This document shows positions 1-8,413 of a stretch of DNA of 59,036 nucleotides, piece by piece. The notes beneath the pieces are model-generated. The model worked only from the letters and a program-made list of their open reading frames with translations. It did not search any database and had not been told where the DNA came from. Numbering within the stretch: position 1 is the stretch's first letter; every line of letters starts with the position of its first letter. Made by a program: the position numbers and the translations under genes. The stretch comes from a virus. The stretch is from the IMG/VR virus record IMGVR_UViG_3300047548_001221, positions 1-59,036 of that record, one strand, 5' to 3'.

Positions 1-1502
1 CCCGATGTACCACTCCAACCGCTAATACCACTCCAACCTGAAGTTCCACTAGTGCCTGAAGTTCCACTAGTGCCTGAAGTACCAGAAGTACCACTAGTTC
101 CCGAAACACCACTCCAACCACTGACTCCTGTGAATCCGCTAACACCTGAAATGCCGCTAGTACCAGACCATCCTGATATACCAGATATACCAGAAACACC
201 CGACGTACCACTAATTCCCGAAATACCAGACCAGCCACTTACGCCTGTAATACCTGATGTACCGCTGGTACCTGAAATGCCACTGGTTCCCGAAACACCA
301 GACCAACCACTGACTCCTGTGAATCCACTTATACCACTTATACCTGATATACCTGAAGTGCCACTGAAACCTGATATACCAGATTCACCCGATATACCCG
401 ATGTACCACTAAACCCACTGATACCTGATTCACCTGTAAAGCCACTGATACCTGATTCACCACTAAAGCCACTTGTTCCACTAAAGCCAGAAGGTCCTTG
501 TAATGGTCCTATGTTAGACCATGTATTGTTACCGTTACTTACTGCACCGTCACCTGCATTGTATCCTCCACCTGCATTTAGTATGATAAATACCACTCCT
601 TGTGGTTGTCCATTTGGAAGAAATGTATAATCAAATACGCTTCCTGCAAGTTGAATACCTTTACCTGAAAACCCACTAAATCCAGATGCACCTGAAAACC
701 CGCTTAATCCTAATCCACTAAATCCTGATTTACCCGATACACCTGTTAAACCACTAGCGCCAGACCAACCCGACAATCCCGATCTGCCTGAAAAACCTGA
801 CAATCCTGAAAAACCTGATATGCCTGAAGTGCCACTTATACCTGTAAATCCTGATATACCTGAACCAGAATAACCACTTAATCCAGATAGACCACTTAAT
901 CCAGATAGACCTGAAAAACCTGACCATCCTGAAGGACCACTATAACCTGATTTACCAGAGCTACCAGATATACCTGATATGTTTGTTAAATTACTACCAT
1001 CACCATAGAAATATTCTGCATATACATTACCACTAGACGTAATTGTATTTGCTATCAAATCTCCTGTTACGGTGGCATCAAATGTCACTAATCCATTGGT
1101 AATAACATTTCCAGGTACATTTAAATTGCCAGTTGTTTTATCAAAAGTAAAGCCGGCAAATCCACCAAACTCACCTGCATCGTTAAACTGTACTTGAGTA
1201 TTCGATCCGCCGGGTGTTCCATTGCCACCACCACCATTGCCGCCGGCGGCCCAAGTTAAATTGCCTGTTCCGTCTGTCTGCAAGAAATAGCCATTATCAC
1301 CACCATAAATTGTAACATTTAAAATGTCACCTAAATTAACATTATCTGTTACAACAAAATTGTTAGTAGATATGTTATTAGCAACTACGTTGCCGTTAGG
1401 TATCATTACGTTTGTAACGACATTGCCGTTTGCGTCGATAACAGTGTTAGCTGGTATGCCTACACTAAAGCCACCCGCAGAATTGAATGGTTCAGATGCC
1501 AT
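1..1502 (-). CDS. collagen-like tail fibre / structural protein, 3' end cut by window edge
   Basis: An open frame runs without a stop from an ATG at 1502-1500 to the left window edge, so the C-terminus is missing. The first ~165 residues are fibre-like (Asn/Thr/Val/Gly rich, with motifs such as [13 protein letters not shown] and [12 protein letters not shown], common just before fibre repeats in aquatic phage proteins). Then come Gly-X-Ser triplets ([10 protein letters not shown] style) in two blocks, about 980-663 and 495-1, separated by a non-repetitive island of roughly 55 residues. The Gly-X-Y periodicity implies a collagen-type triple helix, but the repeats lack proline and Ser fills most Y positions. 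A GATAAATA box lies 29 nt upstream and a strong hairpin separates it from the capsid gene, so it is probably its own late unit. It could be a tail fibre or a head decoration; fibre is favoured by composition only. Confidence 0.8.
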   Translation of the reverse strand, partial: MASEPFNSAGGFSVGIPANTVIDANGNVVTNVMIPNGNVVANNISTNNFVVTDNVNLGDILNVTIYGGDNGYFLQTDGTGNLTWAAGGNGGGGNGTPGGSNTQVQFNDAGEFGGFAGFTFDKTTGNLNVPGNVITNGLVTFDATVTGDLIANTITSSGNVYAEYFYGDGSNLTNISGISGSSGKSGYSGPSGWSGFSGLSGLSGLSGLSGYSGSGISGFTGISGTSGISGFSGLSGFSGRSGLSGWSGASGLTGVSGKSGFSGLGLSGFSGASGFSGFSGKGIQLAGSVFDYTFLPNGQPQGVVFIILNAGGGYNAGDGAVSNGNNTWSNIGPLQGPSGFSGTSGFSGESGISGFTGESGISGFSGTSGISGESGISGFSGTSGISGISGISGFTGVSGWSGVSGTSGISGTSGTSGITGVSGWSGISGISGTSGVSGISGISGWSGTSGISGVSGFTGVSGWSGVSGTSGTSGTSGTSGTSGTSGTSGWSGISGWSGTS

Positions 1503-1531
1503 ATTTTATCCTAGAATGTATCTCAATAATA

Positions 1532-1539
1532 TATTTATC
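1532..1539 (-). promoter_or_regulatory. late-promoter-like box GATAAATA
   Basis: GATAAATA on the minus strand, 29 nt upstream of the ATG of the collagen-like fibre. It resembles the T4 late promoter TATAAATA read by gp55, which this phage encodes. Transcript start is inferred, not seen. Confidence 0.55.
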
Positions 1540-1619
1540 TAAACCAATCAAATAGATTTAAGGAAAAAAGCACTAAGGATATCTTTTCGTGTTGACTGCT
1601 CAAACTAAAAACATACCCA

Positions 1620-1649
1620 ACAAAAGGGGCACTTAAGTGCCCCTTTTGT
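1620..1649 (-). terminator. perfect hairpin terminator after the capsid gene
   Basis: A 28-nt perfect palindrome (1621-1648, arms ending in CAAAAGGGGCAC, centre TTAA) extended by one A-T pair. It lies 40 nt downstream of the capsid stop and upstream of the fibre promoter-like box. The G/C core next to a T run on both sides fits a factor-independent terminator that may work in both directions. Confidence 0.8.
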
Positions 1650-1688
1650 GTTGTTAATATCTGTAAAGATATTAAAATGTACTGAATT

Positions 1689-2885
1689 TCACTGGAAGGT
1701 GAGGTTCTGTACGGCAATCTCACCAACATAGTCAGCAGCATTACCGAATGATGATGCTGTGTTTGTTAATTCGATGTAGCCATAACGTGTCATGAACGAT
1801 ACGACTGGTTCGAATGTTGATGGATCTAGAACAACACCACTGCTCATCAATGGAATGTATGGGCAATAGAATGCTGCTGCGTCAGTTTCGCTAGAACCCT
1901 TATAACCAACTAACACAGGTGTTGTGTCAGGAGCATAAGAGTCAACGAACACGCGCATTGCACCGTTCAATGTACCAACAAACTTAGTATTTGTTGGAGC
2001 TTCAAATGTACCTTCTGTTGTACGTGCAAATGCAGAAGTTGTAGCACTTTGTAGTACTGTCAACGCTGCGCTTGAAACAACTGCCCAGTTACCTGCACCA
2101 CGGCGAGTGCGTTGAGCAATCAAGTTAGCAACACGGTTGATTAGAACTGCTAGAGCAGCATGTTCATCACCAACATATGTAGCAGTACCGGAAACAGTTG
2201 CTTGGTTGTATGTGAACTCTGTGCTTGCTAGAGTACGTAGAGACAATAGAATTTCTTGGTCGATTTCAGCAGTAATTTCTTGTGCTAAAGCGGCCATGAT
2301 TTCTGCTTCGACGTCAATGCCATGCTGACTTTGTGCGTCTTGAGCAGCTTCGAATGTCCAACGTGCTTGTAACTTACGTGACTTAGCTTCAACAGCTTGA
2401 CGTAGAATCTGTACGCTAATTTGCTTACCACCGTTGCCTTCAAGAGCTGCAGTATCATTAGCAGTATAGAAGTTGGTTGATCCGGTATTCTGAGGTACAC
2501 GTGAGTATGCCTGTGCAATCTTGAACGGACTTAGTGCTTCTTCACCTGCTGTTACGCTTGTCTGTGCGGCACTGTTGTCTGTCAATGACTGAGCATAACG
2601 AACACGTAATGTGTGAATCTGACCAACTGGACCTGTCATTGGCTGAACGCCTACCAACTCGTTAGCAATAACTGTTGGCATTACACGACGGATAACTGGA
2701 AGAATAACACGGTTAAGTGTAGCAATGTTACCTGCTGTAGTTGTGCCTGCTGAAGATTCCTTCAACAGAGCTTTTTTGGTGTTTTCTAGAATAACACCCA
2801 TTGTTGAGCGGCGAGTGCCCTTTAAGCCTTCTAACAGGGCCTCTTTGGTCTCGTCCCAACGGCTTTCTAATAGAACTTTTGACAT
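1689..2885 (-). CDS. 23: major capsid protein (T4 gp23-like)
   Basis: 398 residues, shorter than T4 gp23 (521) but of the same type. The N-terminus is basic and helical, followed by NRVILPVIRRVMPTVIANEL and a QPMTGPVGQIHTLRVRYA stretch, the conserved start of the gp23 fold. It forms the hexamers of the head shell and is cut by the gp21 protease during maturation. A site matching the T4 prohead rule (Leu/Ile-X-Glu) occurs at residues 41-43 (LKE, then SSAG), so roughly the first 43 residues may be a removable delta domain; this is inferred. AGGAG lies 9 nt before the ATG. The gene follows scaffold and protease in the T4 order 20-67-68-21-22-23. A strong hairpin follows it. No clear late box precedes it, so it may be read through from upstream. 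Confidence 0.93.
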   Translation of the reverse strand: MSKVLLESRWDETKEALLEGLKGTRRSTMGVILENTKKALLKESSAGTTTAGNIATLNRVILPVIRRVMPTVIANELVGVQPMTGPVGQIHTLRVRYAQSLTDNSAAQTSVTAGEEALSPFKIAQAYSRVPQNTGSTNFYTANDTAALEGNGGKQISVQILRQAVEAKSRKLQARWTFEAAQDAQSQHGIDVEAEIMAALAQEITAEIDQEILLSLRTLASTEFTYNQATVSGTATYVGDEHAALAVLINRVANLIAQRTRRGAGNWAVVSSAALTVLQSATTSAFARTTEGTFEAPTNTKFVGTLNGAMRVFVDSYAPDTTPVLVGYKGSSETDAAAFYCPYIPLMSSGVVLDPSTFEPVVSFMTRYGYIELTNTASSFGNAADYVGEIAVQNLTFQ

Positions 2886-2910
2886 TTTATCTTTCTCCTA
2901 TATATGTCGT

Positions 2911-4020
2911 TTATAGCCCTGCCAAACGCTTAAAGTCGATAAGGTTATCATTACCTTCTTCTACTTCAGTTTGTTTCTTGGCAGCTTTATCACCAGTAAT
3001 TTCACTAATCATTTTTGATTCTGATAATGATTGCTTTGCAGCAACTTTCTTTTCAGAACCTGTATTAAGAACTGCTGGTAAATACTTGTCGAAAGCAGAC
3101 TTTAGCTTTGGAGTCTGTACGCTTTCTAGTAAATTTTTCATCACATTAGCCTTTTCCTCATTCAATGGAGCTAGCAATTCTGCCATTGTCTTTTCACGTA
3201 GGTTAGACTCTTTAATGATTCGGACCTCGCGGTCTTTACTTTCAACTAATCTTTTAGCATTATCCAAAATTTGTTTAGCTTCTGCTAACTGTTGATCTTT
3301 TTCTTGTAGCTGTGATATTAACTTGCGTGTTTCTGCTTTCTCGTTAAGATGTGTAACAGAAAATTCGCTTGCAAAACTTTCAAAAATTTTGCGTCCAAAA
3401 TTATTTTCACGTGCTGCTTGAATATCTTCTTTAAGTTGTGATAACTCACCCCTTAGATGATTAGCAACAGCGCCGCTTACTTTTTTTGCACTTTCAGCAA
3501 CAAATTTTGCTTTTAGTGTTTCTAATTGTCTGCGACCTTCAGCAACTAACTTAACCTTAGCTTCCACAACTGCTTTTTTGTCTTGTGTGAATTCTTTGAT
3601 TTCACGTGCTAATGCATGAACAATGAATTGTTCCAATTTTTGTTGGCTTTCTTTCATTGATACACGATCTGTACGTAGTTCACGAATTTCTTCTGCAAGT
3701 TTTGTGACCATAAAGTCATTAAATTTTGCAGCATTTTCACGCAACTTGTGCTGTGCTTTAACACGTTCTTCGTTTAGTGCCTGTCTTTCAGAGTGAAATT
3801 CTTCAATTTCTCCTGATAAACTTTCTGTTACCATCTTATCGAGGGCTTCAACCATCACACTTCTATCATGCTCGTAACGTTGTGCAAATTCTTCACGTAG
3901 TTCTGCACGAACTTGTTCGCGTGCCTCATTCAACTTAATTTCCCAGGCTTCATTAATTTGTTGCCCGATATCTTCGTTGATTAAGCCGCTCTCAAGTAAT
4001 GGTTTGATAGCATCAAACAT
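2911..4020 (-). CDS. 22: prohead scaffolding core protein (T4 gp22-like)
   Basis: 369 residues, larger than T4 gp22 (269). Composition is that of a long charged coiled coil: Glu, Lys, Arg, Gln and Ala rich through most of its length (for example EEFAQRYEHDRSVMVEALDK and KQILDNAKRLVESKDREVR), with few aromatic residues and no membrane segment. The last ~50 residues are Lys/Glu rich. The protein should form the internal core on which capsid protein assembles and then be degraded by the gp21 protease. Identification rests on the coiled-coil character together with its place between protease and capsid genes, exactly as in T4. It sits 14 nt downstream of the protease gene and 25 nt upstream of capsid, so it is clearly co-transcribed. 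Confidence 0.88.
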   Translation of the reverse strand: MFDAIKPLLESGLINEDIGQQINEAWEIKLNEAREQVRAELREEFAQRYEHDRSVMVEALDKMVTESLSGEIEEFHSERQALNEERVKAQHKLRENAAKFNDFMVTKLAEEIRELRTDRVSMKESQQKLEQFIVHALAREIKEFTQDKKAVVEAKVKLVAEGRRQLETLKAKFVAESAKKVSGAVANHLRGELSQLKEDIQAARENNFGRKIFESFASEFSVTHLNEKAETRKLISQLQEKDQQLAEAKQILDNAKRLVESKDREVRIIKESNLREKTMAELLAPLNEEKANVMKNLLESVQTPKLKSAFDKYLPAVLNTGSEKKVAAKQSLSESKMISEITGDKAAKKQTEVEEGNDNLIDFKRLAGL

Positions 4021-4033
4021 TTGATGTTCCCCT

Positions 4034-4675
4034 TTATTTGATTTTGAGATCCTTGATGAGGCGCTTTACTTCCTCAGCTAGAAATCTTTGTACTTTTTTG
4101 TCACCTTTAGCTTCTTTTGCAATATCTAACAATCTATGACCATGACGCATATTCATCATACCTTCATAAATTGCTTTAGGATACGCATTAGGAGCACTTG
4201 GTTGAGCGACAATATCCACAGTGACAATTTCAAAGTCACTGACACGGCCATCTAAATCGTTGACGTTACCGCTGCCACGACTAGATACACCTAGCTTAAC
4301 ACCACTCTCCAACATTGTAGTTACTAACTGCCCCATTGGAGTTGGTAGAATCTTTAATTTTCCAAAACCATTAGGACCGTCCATCCACATACTTGTTATC
4401 ATATGTGATACACGATCCAAATTAATTTTTAAATCATCTGGGTGATCTACTTCACCTAAAACTGAGTAACCTTCTTGTATTTGTTTATTAAGAGTGTCTA
4501 CAGCAGTTTCAATTTCAGAAACGGGGTAAACACGCTCATTAGCGTTTTTTACCCCACCCTGAATGAAGATACCTTTCATATATAGGCTCTTCAAACTACC
4601 GTCACCTTCCTTAACCGATTCAACAATTATGCCGGCTCGGTCAAAAGTTAGATGTTCTTTTAAATAAGTTGCCAT
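4034..4675 (-). CDS. 21: prohead core protein protease (T4 gp21-like)
   Basis: 213 residues, nearly the same length as T4 gp21 (212). The expected serine-protease signatures of this phage prohead family are visible: GEVDHPDDLKINLDRVSHMI carries the likely catalytic His, and GVKLGVSSRGSGNV carries the likely nucleophile Ser. It cleaves the scaffold core and capsid N-terminus inside the prohead. The ATG overlaps the stop codon of the upstream GIY-YIG gene (TGATG), so translation is probably coupled. Family and role are well supported by motif plus synteny; the exact catalytic residues are inferred from family knowledge. Confidence 0.92.
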   Translation of the reverse strand: MATYLKEHLTFDRAGIIVESVKEGDGSLKSLYMKGIFIQGGVKNANERVYPVSEIETAVDTLNKQIQEGYSVLGEVDHPDDLKINLDRVSHMITSMWMDGPNGFGKLKILPTPMGQLVTTMLESGVKLGVSSRGSGNVNDLDGRVSDFEIVTVDIVAQPSAPNAYPKAIYEGMMNMRHGHRLLDIAKEAKGDKKVQRFLAEEVKRLIKDLKIK

Positions 4676-5298
4676 CAGTGATTACCTTTCGGTTGAAATG
4701 ACCAACCATTTGTATTATTTTTTGCCCATCTACGGACTGTAGTAGCAGCTACTTTATGTTTTTTAGCAGCTTCCCAAGATGATGAGTATTTTTGATTTTC
4801 AGGTGATATATAATATCCTAAAAATCTAGAAGTTTGCTCACCTTTGCGATTTTTTACTAAATCCGAATTTTTCAAACCTGTTCTAATTGCGTCACGATGA
4901 GCATTAGATTTAGATACACCTAATCGTGATGCACTCATTTTATTTTTTGTAGCAGCAGAAGCGTTGACTCCAGTAGAAGTAAATTTTCCGTCGCCGTTGT
5001 GTCTATTAAAACACATTGGATCATTTTTAGCATCTGTTGATATCAAATAACTAGTTTCTAAATCAAGAATATATTTTGAATCACCTATAGCTAATATTTC
5101 TCTTGACCATTCGGATGATTTAGAAACAATCATAGGTTTTACAATCTTACTGGAACAAAAATAACCATCGGACGGATTAGATCCGAAAGCAGTACGGGAT
5201 CCCACATACCATTTTTGTGTAGGTATGTGGGTCCATTTGTACAGATACGCTTGAGTATTAGCACTCAAACGATCTTTTGCTCGGAGATACAAAGCCAT
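4675..5298 (-). CDS. GIY-YIG-like homing endonuclease
   Basis: 207 residues. Near the N-terminus AYLYKWTHIPTQKWYVGSR matches the GIY-YIG core (Y-x-Y ... YVGS-R), with a later acidic segment (ILDLETSYLI) that could supply the catalytic Glu. The middle, ASAATKNKMSASRLGVSKSN, resembles the small DNA-binding modules (NUMOD3 type) that follow nuclease domains in homing enzymes, and the C-terminus (SSSWEAAKKHKVAATTVRRW) looks like a helix-turn-helix module. It is free-standing, not inside an intron, and sits between the core protein and prohead protease genes, overlapping the protease start by one base. It plays no evident part in head assembly and is best read as a selfish insertion like the T4 seg genes. 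Confidence 0.82.
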   Translation of the reverse strand: MALYLRAKDRLSANTQAYLYKWTHIPTQKWYVGSRTAFGSNPSDGYFCSSKIVKPMIVSKSSEWSREILAIGDSKYILDLETSYLISTDAKNDPMCFNRHNGDGKFTSTGVNASAATKNKMSASRLGVSKSNAHRDAIRTGLKNSDLVKNRKGEQTSRFLGYYISPENQKYSSSWEAAKKHKVAATTVRRWAKNNTNGWSFQPKGNH

Positions 5299-5312
5299 TG
5301 CTCTCAGTTTCC

Positions 5313-6197
5313 TTATCTAACAATTTTCTTTACAGACTTCTTAGTCTCAGACACCGGGCTCTTTGTGTTTACGCCACTAGCTTGTGACTTAACTGCTGCT
5401 GGTGCCTTTTCTAAGTCTTGTCCTGCTTGAGCAGGAGCATTTTTCCATTGCTTTGCATGTTTAACTTCGGTTTCACCCTTAGAATATGCATTGCTTGGAT
5501 TTTTGGGACTTGTTGGAACTGCTTCAGATTGACCAGAGAATCTTACTGGCTTGCTGTCCATTCCTGCTTGTCCGCTATTTTGAAGGCCTGGGCTTTTGGT
5601 TTGCGCACCATTGTCGCCCATTTTTCCAAATGTGTTATATGTTTGTCCGCCGACTTTTTTCAATGTGATAGCTTCCATGACAGATTCTTCACCTTCTTCT
5701 TCGTCGCCTTCTTCGCCTTCTTCGTCACCCATGTCAGCAACATCTTCTTCGTCACCCATGTCGTCGTCATCACCCATGTCGTCGTCATCACCCATGTCGT
5801 CGTCACCACCCATGTCGTCATCACCGCCGCCCATGATTTCTTCGAACTCAGCCATTAATTGGTCTAACTTATCTTCAATACGGATAACAGCATCTTCAAC
5901 TTCGCTGCTTTCTTCACCCATATCATCTGGTTCGATGTCAACTGTTTCTTCATCATCGATTGCTAGTTCATCTTCTTCGGTCATACCACCGGCTTCTTCT
6001 GCATTGATTTCATCCATTAAATCACCGACTTCACCAACCATGCCTGGTTCGCCCATTTCCATCATTTCTTCATCCATGATAGATTCGTAGATTTCTCTAG
6101 ATTTTTCGACAACTATTTCGTGAAATAATTCACGTGCTTGTTCTTCGTTCTCATTGATAATAAGATCAATGAGCTTTTCAAATTTTTTGTTATCCAT
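5313..6197 (-). CDS. acidic prohead core protein in the gp68 position
   Basis: 294 residues in two contrasting halves. Residues 1-170 are extremely acidic and contain near-perfect tandem repeats of the type MGDDDD (DNA about 5745-5835, 18-nt units), preceded by a helical segment (LIINENEEQARELFHEI). The last ~120 residues are Lys/Ser/Pro/Gln rich, basic and probably unstructured. Highly charged, low-complexity internal proteins sit between portal and protease in T4 (gp67, gp68); this gene has the gp68 place but is about twice as long. Role in the core is inferred from position and composition. A weak AT-rich box (GTAAATAA at 6242-6235) and a GGAG motif precede the ATG. It shows no enzymatic motif. 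Confidence 0.7.
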   Translation of the reverse strand: MDNKKFEKLIDLIINENEEQARELFHEIVVEKSREIYESIMDEEMMEMGEPGMVGEVGDLMDEINAEEAGGMTEEDELAIDDEETVDIEPDDMGEESSEVEDAVIRIEDKLDQLMAEFEEIMGGGDDDMGGDDDMGDDDDMGDDDDMGDEEDVADMGDEEGEEGDEEEGEESVMEAITLKKVGGQTYNTFGKMGDNGAQTKSPGLQNSGQAGMDSKPVRFSGQSEAVPTSPKNPSNAYSKGETEVKHAKQWKNAPAQAGQDLEKAPAAVKSQASGVNTKSPVSETKKSVKKIVR

Positions 6198-6339
6198 TTG
6201 TTAGTTTCTCCTGAATAGAATGGCTTTGTAATAATTATTTACACTATATCTTAGAAAAGTGCTCAATAAGCATGTATTTTTTACGTTTTAGCTTAAAATA
6301 TAACCAAAAGTTACCTAATACTCCCGTATAACTTATTTG

Positions 6340-6564
6340 TTACATATTAGAAGCAGCTTCGGGTTTAGGACCATATTGAGTATGCACTCTTTTGAGATGT
6401 TGCTTCTTTTCGTAATTTCGAACATCTAGCATCTTACGTAATTTTCTAATTTGTTTTAGTGTTAATTTTGTTTTTCTAGATTGTTTCCATATAGGTTTAC
6501 TATTATCTTGATTTACATCTTGATATCCAGCTACAGGTGGATCAAACATTTCTAATAATTTCAT
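6340..6564 (-). CDS. small basic protein in the gp67 position
   Basis: 74 residues, strongly basic, with a helical Lys/Arg/Leu segment (TLKQIRKLRKMLDVRNYEKK). It lies between portal and the acidic core protein, where T4 has gp67 (about 80 residues), and is similar in length. T4 gp67 is acidic whereas this protein is basic, so homology is not claimed; I do not recognise the family. A GATAAATA box 19 nt upstream, overlapping the end of the portal gene, suggests a late promoter serving this gene and those downstream. A DNA- or core-binding head role is a guess from context. Confidence 0.65.
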   Translation of the reverse strand: MKLLEMFDPPVAGYQDVNQDNSKPIWKQSRKTKLTLKQIRKLRKMLDVRNYEKKQHLKRVHTQYGPKPEAASNM

Positions 6565-6583
6565 TTTGATATTTCCTATAGAA

Positions 6584-6591
6584 TATTTATC
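6584..6591 (-). promoter_or_regulatory. late-promoter-like box GATAAATA
   Basis: GATAAATA on the minus strand, directly after the portal stop codon and 19 nt before the ATG of the 74-codon gene. Spacing leaves room for a short leader with the GGAA ribosome-binding motif. Confidence 0.55.
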
Positions 6592-8385
6592 TTACATTGG
6601 TGCACCTACTGGGCCGCCGGGGGCGCCTGGCGCTGCGGCACTACCCGGGGCTGATTGAACCGGACCTGCAACGTCAGGTGCCATTGGTTCTTCACCTTCT
6701 GGTGCTTCTGGTTCACTCATTTCTTCGCCGGACTGTTCGTCAGATTCTATATCCCCTACACTAATACCCACATTACGCAAATCTTGCCCTTCCGGTTCAT
6801 CATCTTTAGTTTCATCGTTTTCTTCACGCCATAATTTTTCATTTTTAGTAATTTCTTCTTCTGTCAATCCTAAAAATCTTTCCAGTGCAAACCGTTTGGA
6901 CATGTAGGGGAAAGCTTCCATTGTACTGAATGTAGAAACTCTAGCAGTATCTAATTCACTTTGACGATATGCGGCAAAATTTTGCGGTGGATTAAACTTT
7001 AATTGGAACAATCCACTATCAATATTAAAACCTCTCCAACGTAAGAATAATTTAAATTCTTCATCAAGTTTCAATGCAACATAATTTTGCAATCGTTCAC
7101 AATACTGATTGAAACGAAACTCTTGTATCATTGCTGTACCCACACGACCATCGCTCAATGGTGTAGTATTATCATCAGGACCTGTAGGTAAATAGGAACT
7201 AGGAACACGCAAGCCGCGCGCTAATCTATTATTGAAATAACGTAGGTCGTCAATTTCACCCAAATTTTGTCCGCCTGGTAAAACTTCTACACTAGAACCT
7301 CTGCCATCAGCCGTGACCGGAAAGAAGTAATCTTCGTTCATTGAAAGTGGGTTGTATGTGGCGTCGACAATTGATTGACCACCGTAGAGTGATGGAATTC
7401 TACGTTGGTGAATCTCGTTCTTGATGCGTTCTACGAATGCCATAGCCATATGACTTGGCATGTTTCCAACGTCAATTTTGAACATCCTACGTTCGGGGGC
7501 GCGTTGAACACGATAGATTAGAACAGCATCTTCTAATAATTCTTTTTGTTTATATACTTTGAAAATATTTTCTAATATGGATTGACCGAAAGGCCAAAAG
7601 CGATCCAACCCTTCTGTCAAACTTAGATGAACGATATGTTTTGCATCTATGGCGGACTCGCTCTGGCCTAATGTAAATCGACTTCCAGTTGTATTGTATG
7701 GCATTGCCGGAACAGTGTAGGGCGTATTAGTTCCTCCTCCTGTTCCACCCAATCCAGTTGCAGGATTGGCAGCGAAGTCTGTATTTGTTTTTTGTGCTAC
7801 ACTTAAATTTTGTAGGTTAATATTAATGTCTTTTAATACGTATTGTTCTGGCTTCTTGCCTTCACTCTCATTAACAATAACCTTAATAACTTTGACCATA
7901 TCGACCCAATACAACTTGAAGTTTTCTGGATCACGAACAAATACTTGATCTCCGTACTTAATAACATTACGAAAAATTTTAAACAACCTTACGTCAAATT
8001 CGTTTAATTTACACCACTGTTGTAACTGAGTTTTTAATAATTCCACTTCGTGTGGAGTAGGATCTTCTTTAAATTCAAACATGAAGGGAGTTTTGTTCTG
8101 TTCATTTTTCATTGTGCTGAATTCTGAAATAATGTCTAAACATGCGTTAATTTCAGCATCAACGTCCATCATTTCATATTGATTATATCTTTCAATACGA
8201 TTTGGATGACCTGTATAAACTTCAGGGAGCCTACTCATATAGTTTCTATAACCCCATTCTAGGTTATCTCTGGCTCCTATACTCATGTTATTTTCACTAT
8301 TATTCCATGAGCCAGAAGTACTATTAGCACCCGAAATGGGACTAGAAACACCACTTCTATTTAAAAATCGTTTTTTATACGTCAT
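6592..8385 (-). CDS. 20: portal vertex protein (T4 gp20-like)
   Basis: 597 residues (T4 gp20 has 524). Segments typical of the T4-type portal are visible: MSRLPEVYTGHPNRIERYNQYEMMDVDAEINACLDI near the start, then IVHLSLTEGLDRFWPFGQSILE, the YRVQRAPERRMFKIDVGNMP motif, SLYGGQSIVDATYNPLSMNEDYFFP, and RGLRVPSSYLPTGPDD. The protein forms the dodecameric ring for DNA entry, starts prohead assembly and docks the tail. The C-terminal ~85 residues are an acidic then Pro/Gly/Ala-rich tail, probably disordered and unusual in length. It begins 28 nt after the tape-measure gene, behind a CTAAATA box. The large terminase and tail tube/sheath genes that flank gp20 in T4 are not in this window. Confidence 0.94.
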   Translation of the reverse strand: MTYKKRFLNRSGVSSPISGANSTSGSWNNSENNMSIGARDNLEWGYRNYMSRLPEVYTGHPNRIERYNQYEMMDVDAEINACLDIISEFSTMKNEQNKTPFMFEFKEDPTPHEVELLKTQLQQWCKLNEFDVRLFKIFRNVIKYGDQVFVRDPENFKLYWVDMVKVIKVIVNESEGKKPEQYVLKDININLQNLSVAQKTNTDFAANPATGLGGTGGGTNTPYTVPAMPYNTTGSRFTLGQSESAIDAKHIVHLSLTEGLDRFWPFGQSILENIFKVYKQKELLEDAVLIYRVQRAPERRMFKIDVGNMPSHMAMAFVERIKNEIHQRRIPSLYGGQSIVDATYNPLSMNEDYFFPVTADGRGSSVEVLPGGQNLGEIDDLRYFNNRLARGLRVPSSYLPTGPDDNTTPLSDGRVGTAMIQEFRFNQYCERLQNYVALKLDEEFKLFLRWRGFNIDSGLFQLKFNPPQNFAAYRQSELDTARVSTFSTMEAFPYMSKRFALERFLGLTEEEITKNEKLWREENDETKDDEPEGQDLRNVGISVGDIESDEQSGEEMSEPEAPEGEEPMAPDVAGPVQSAPGSAAAPGAPGGPVGAPM

Positions 8386-8405
8386 ATCTTTACCGAATTA
8401 TTATA

Positions 8406-8412
8406 TATTTAG
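8406..8412 (-). promoter_or_regulatory. late-promoter-like box CTAAATA
   Basis: CTAAATA on the minus strand, 20 nt before the portal ATG, overlapping the spacer after the tape-measure stop codon. It has the same core (TAAATA) and spacing as the other boxes in this window. Confidence 0.45.
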
Positions 8413-8413
8413 T

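Noticed and set aside
52-630. Long plus-strand frame rich in Pro-x-x-Pro
   Set aside because: It is the antisense reading of the Gly-X-Ser repeat of the minus-strand fibre; the periodicity explains the open frame.
1-980. Possible CRISPR or tandem-repeat array
   Set aside because: Repeats are 9-nt codon triplets of a collagen-like protein, without equal spacers.
4675-5298. GIY-YIG gene as part of an intron or intein
   Set aside because: Neighbouring genes are intact and complete, so there is no interrupted host gene.
5418-6090. Plus-strand frames of 146 and 164 codons
   Set aside because: Antisense shadows of the acidic MGDDDD repeat gene; composition (runs of Ser/Pro or His/Val) mirrors that repeat.
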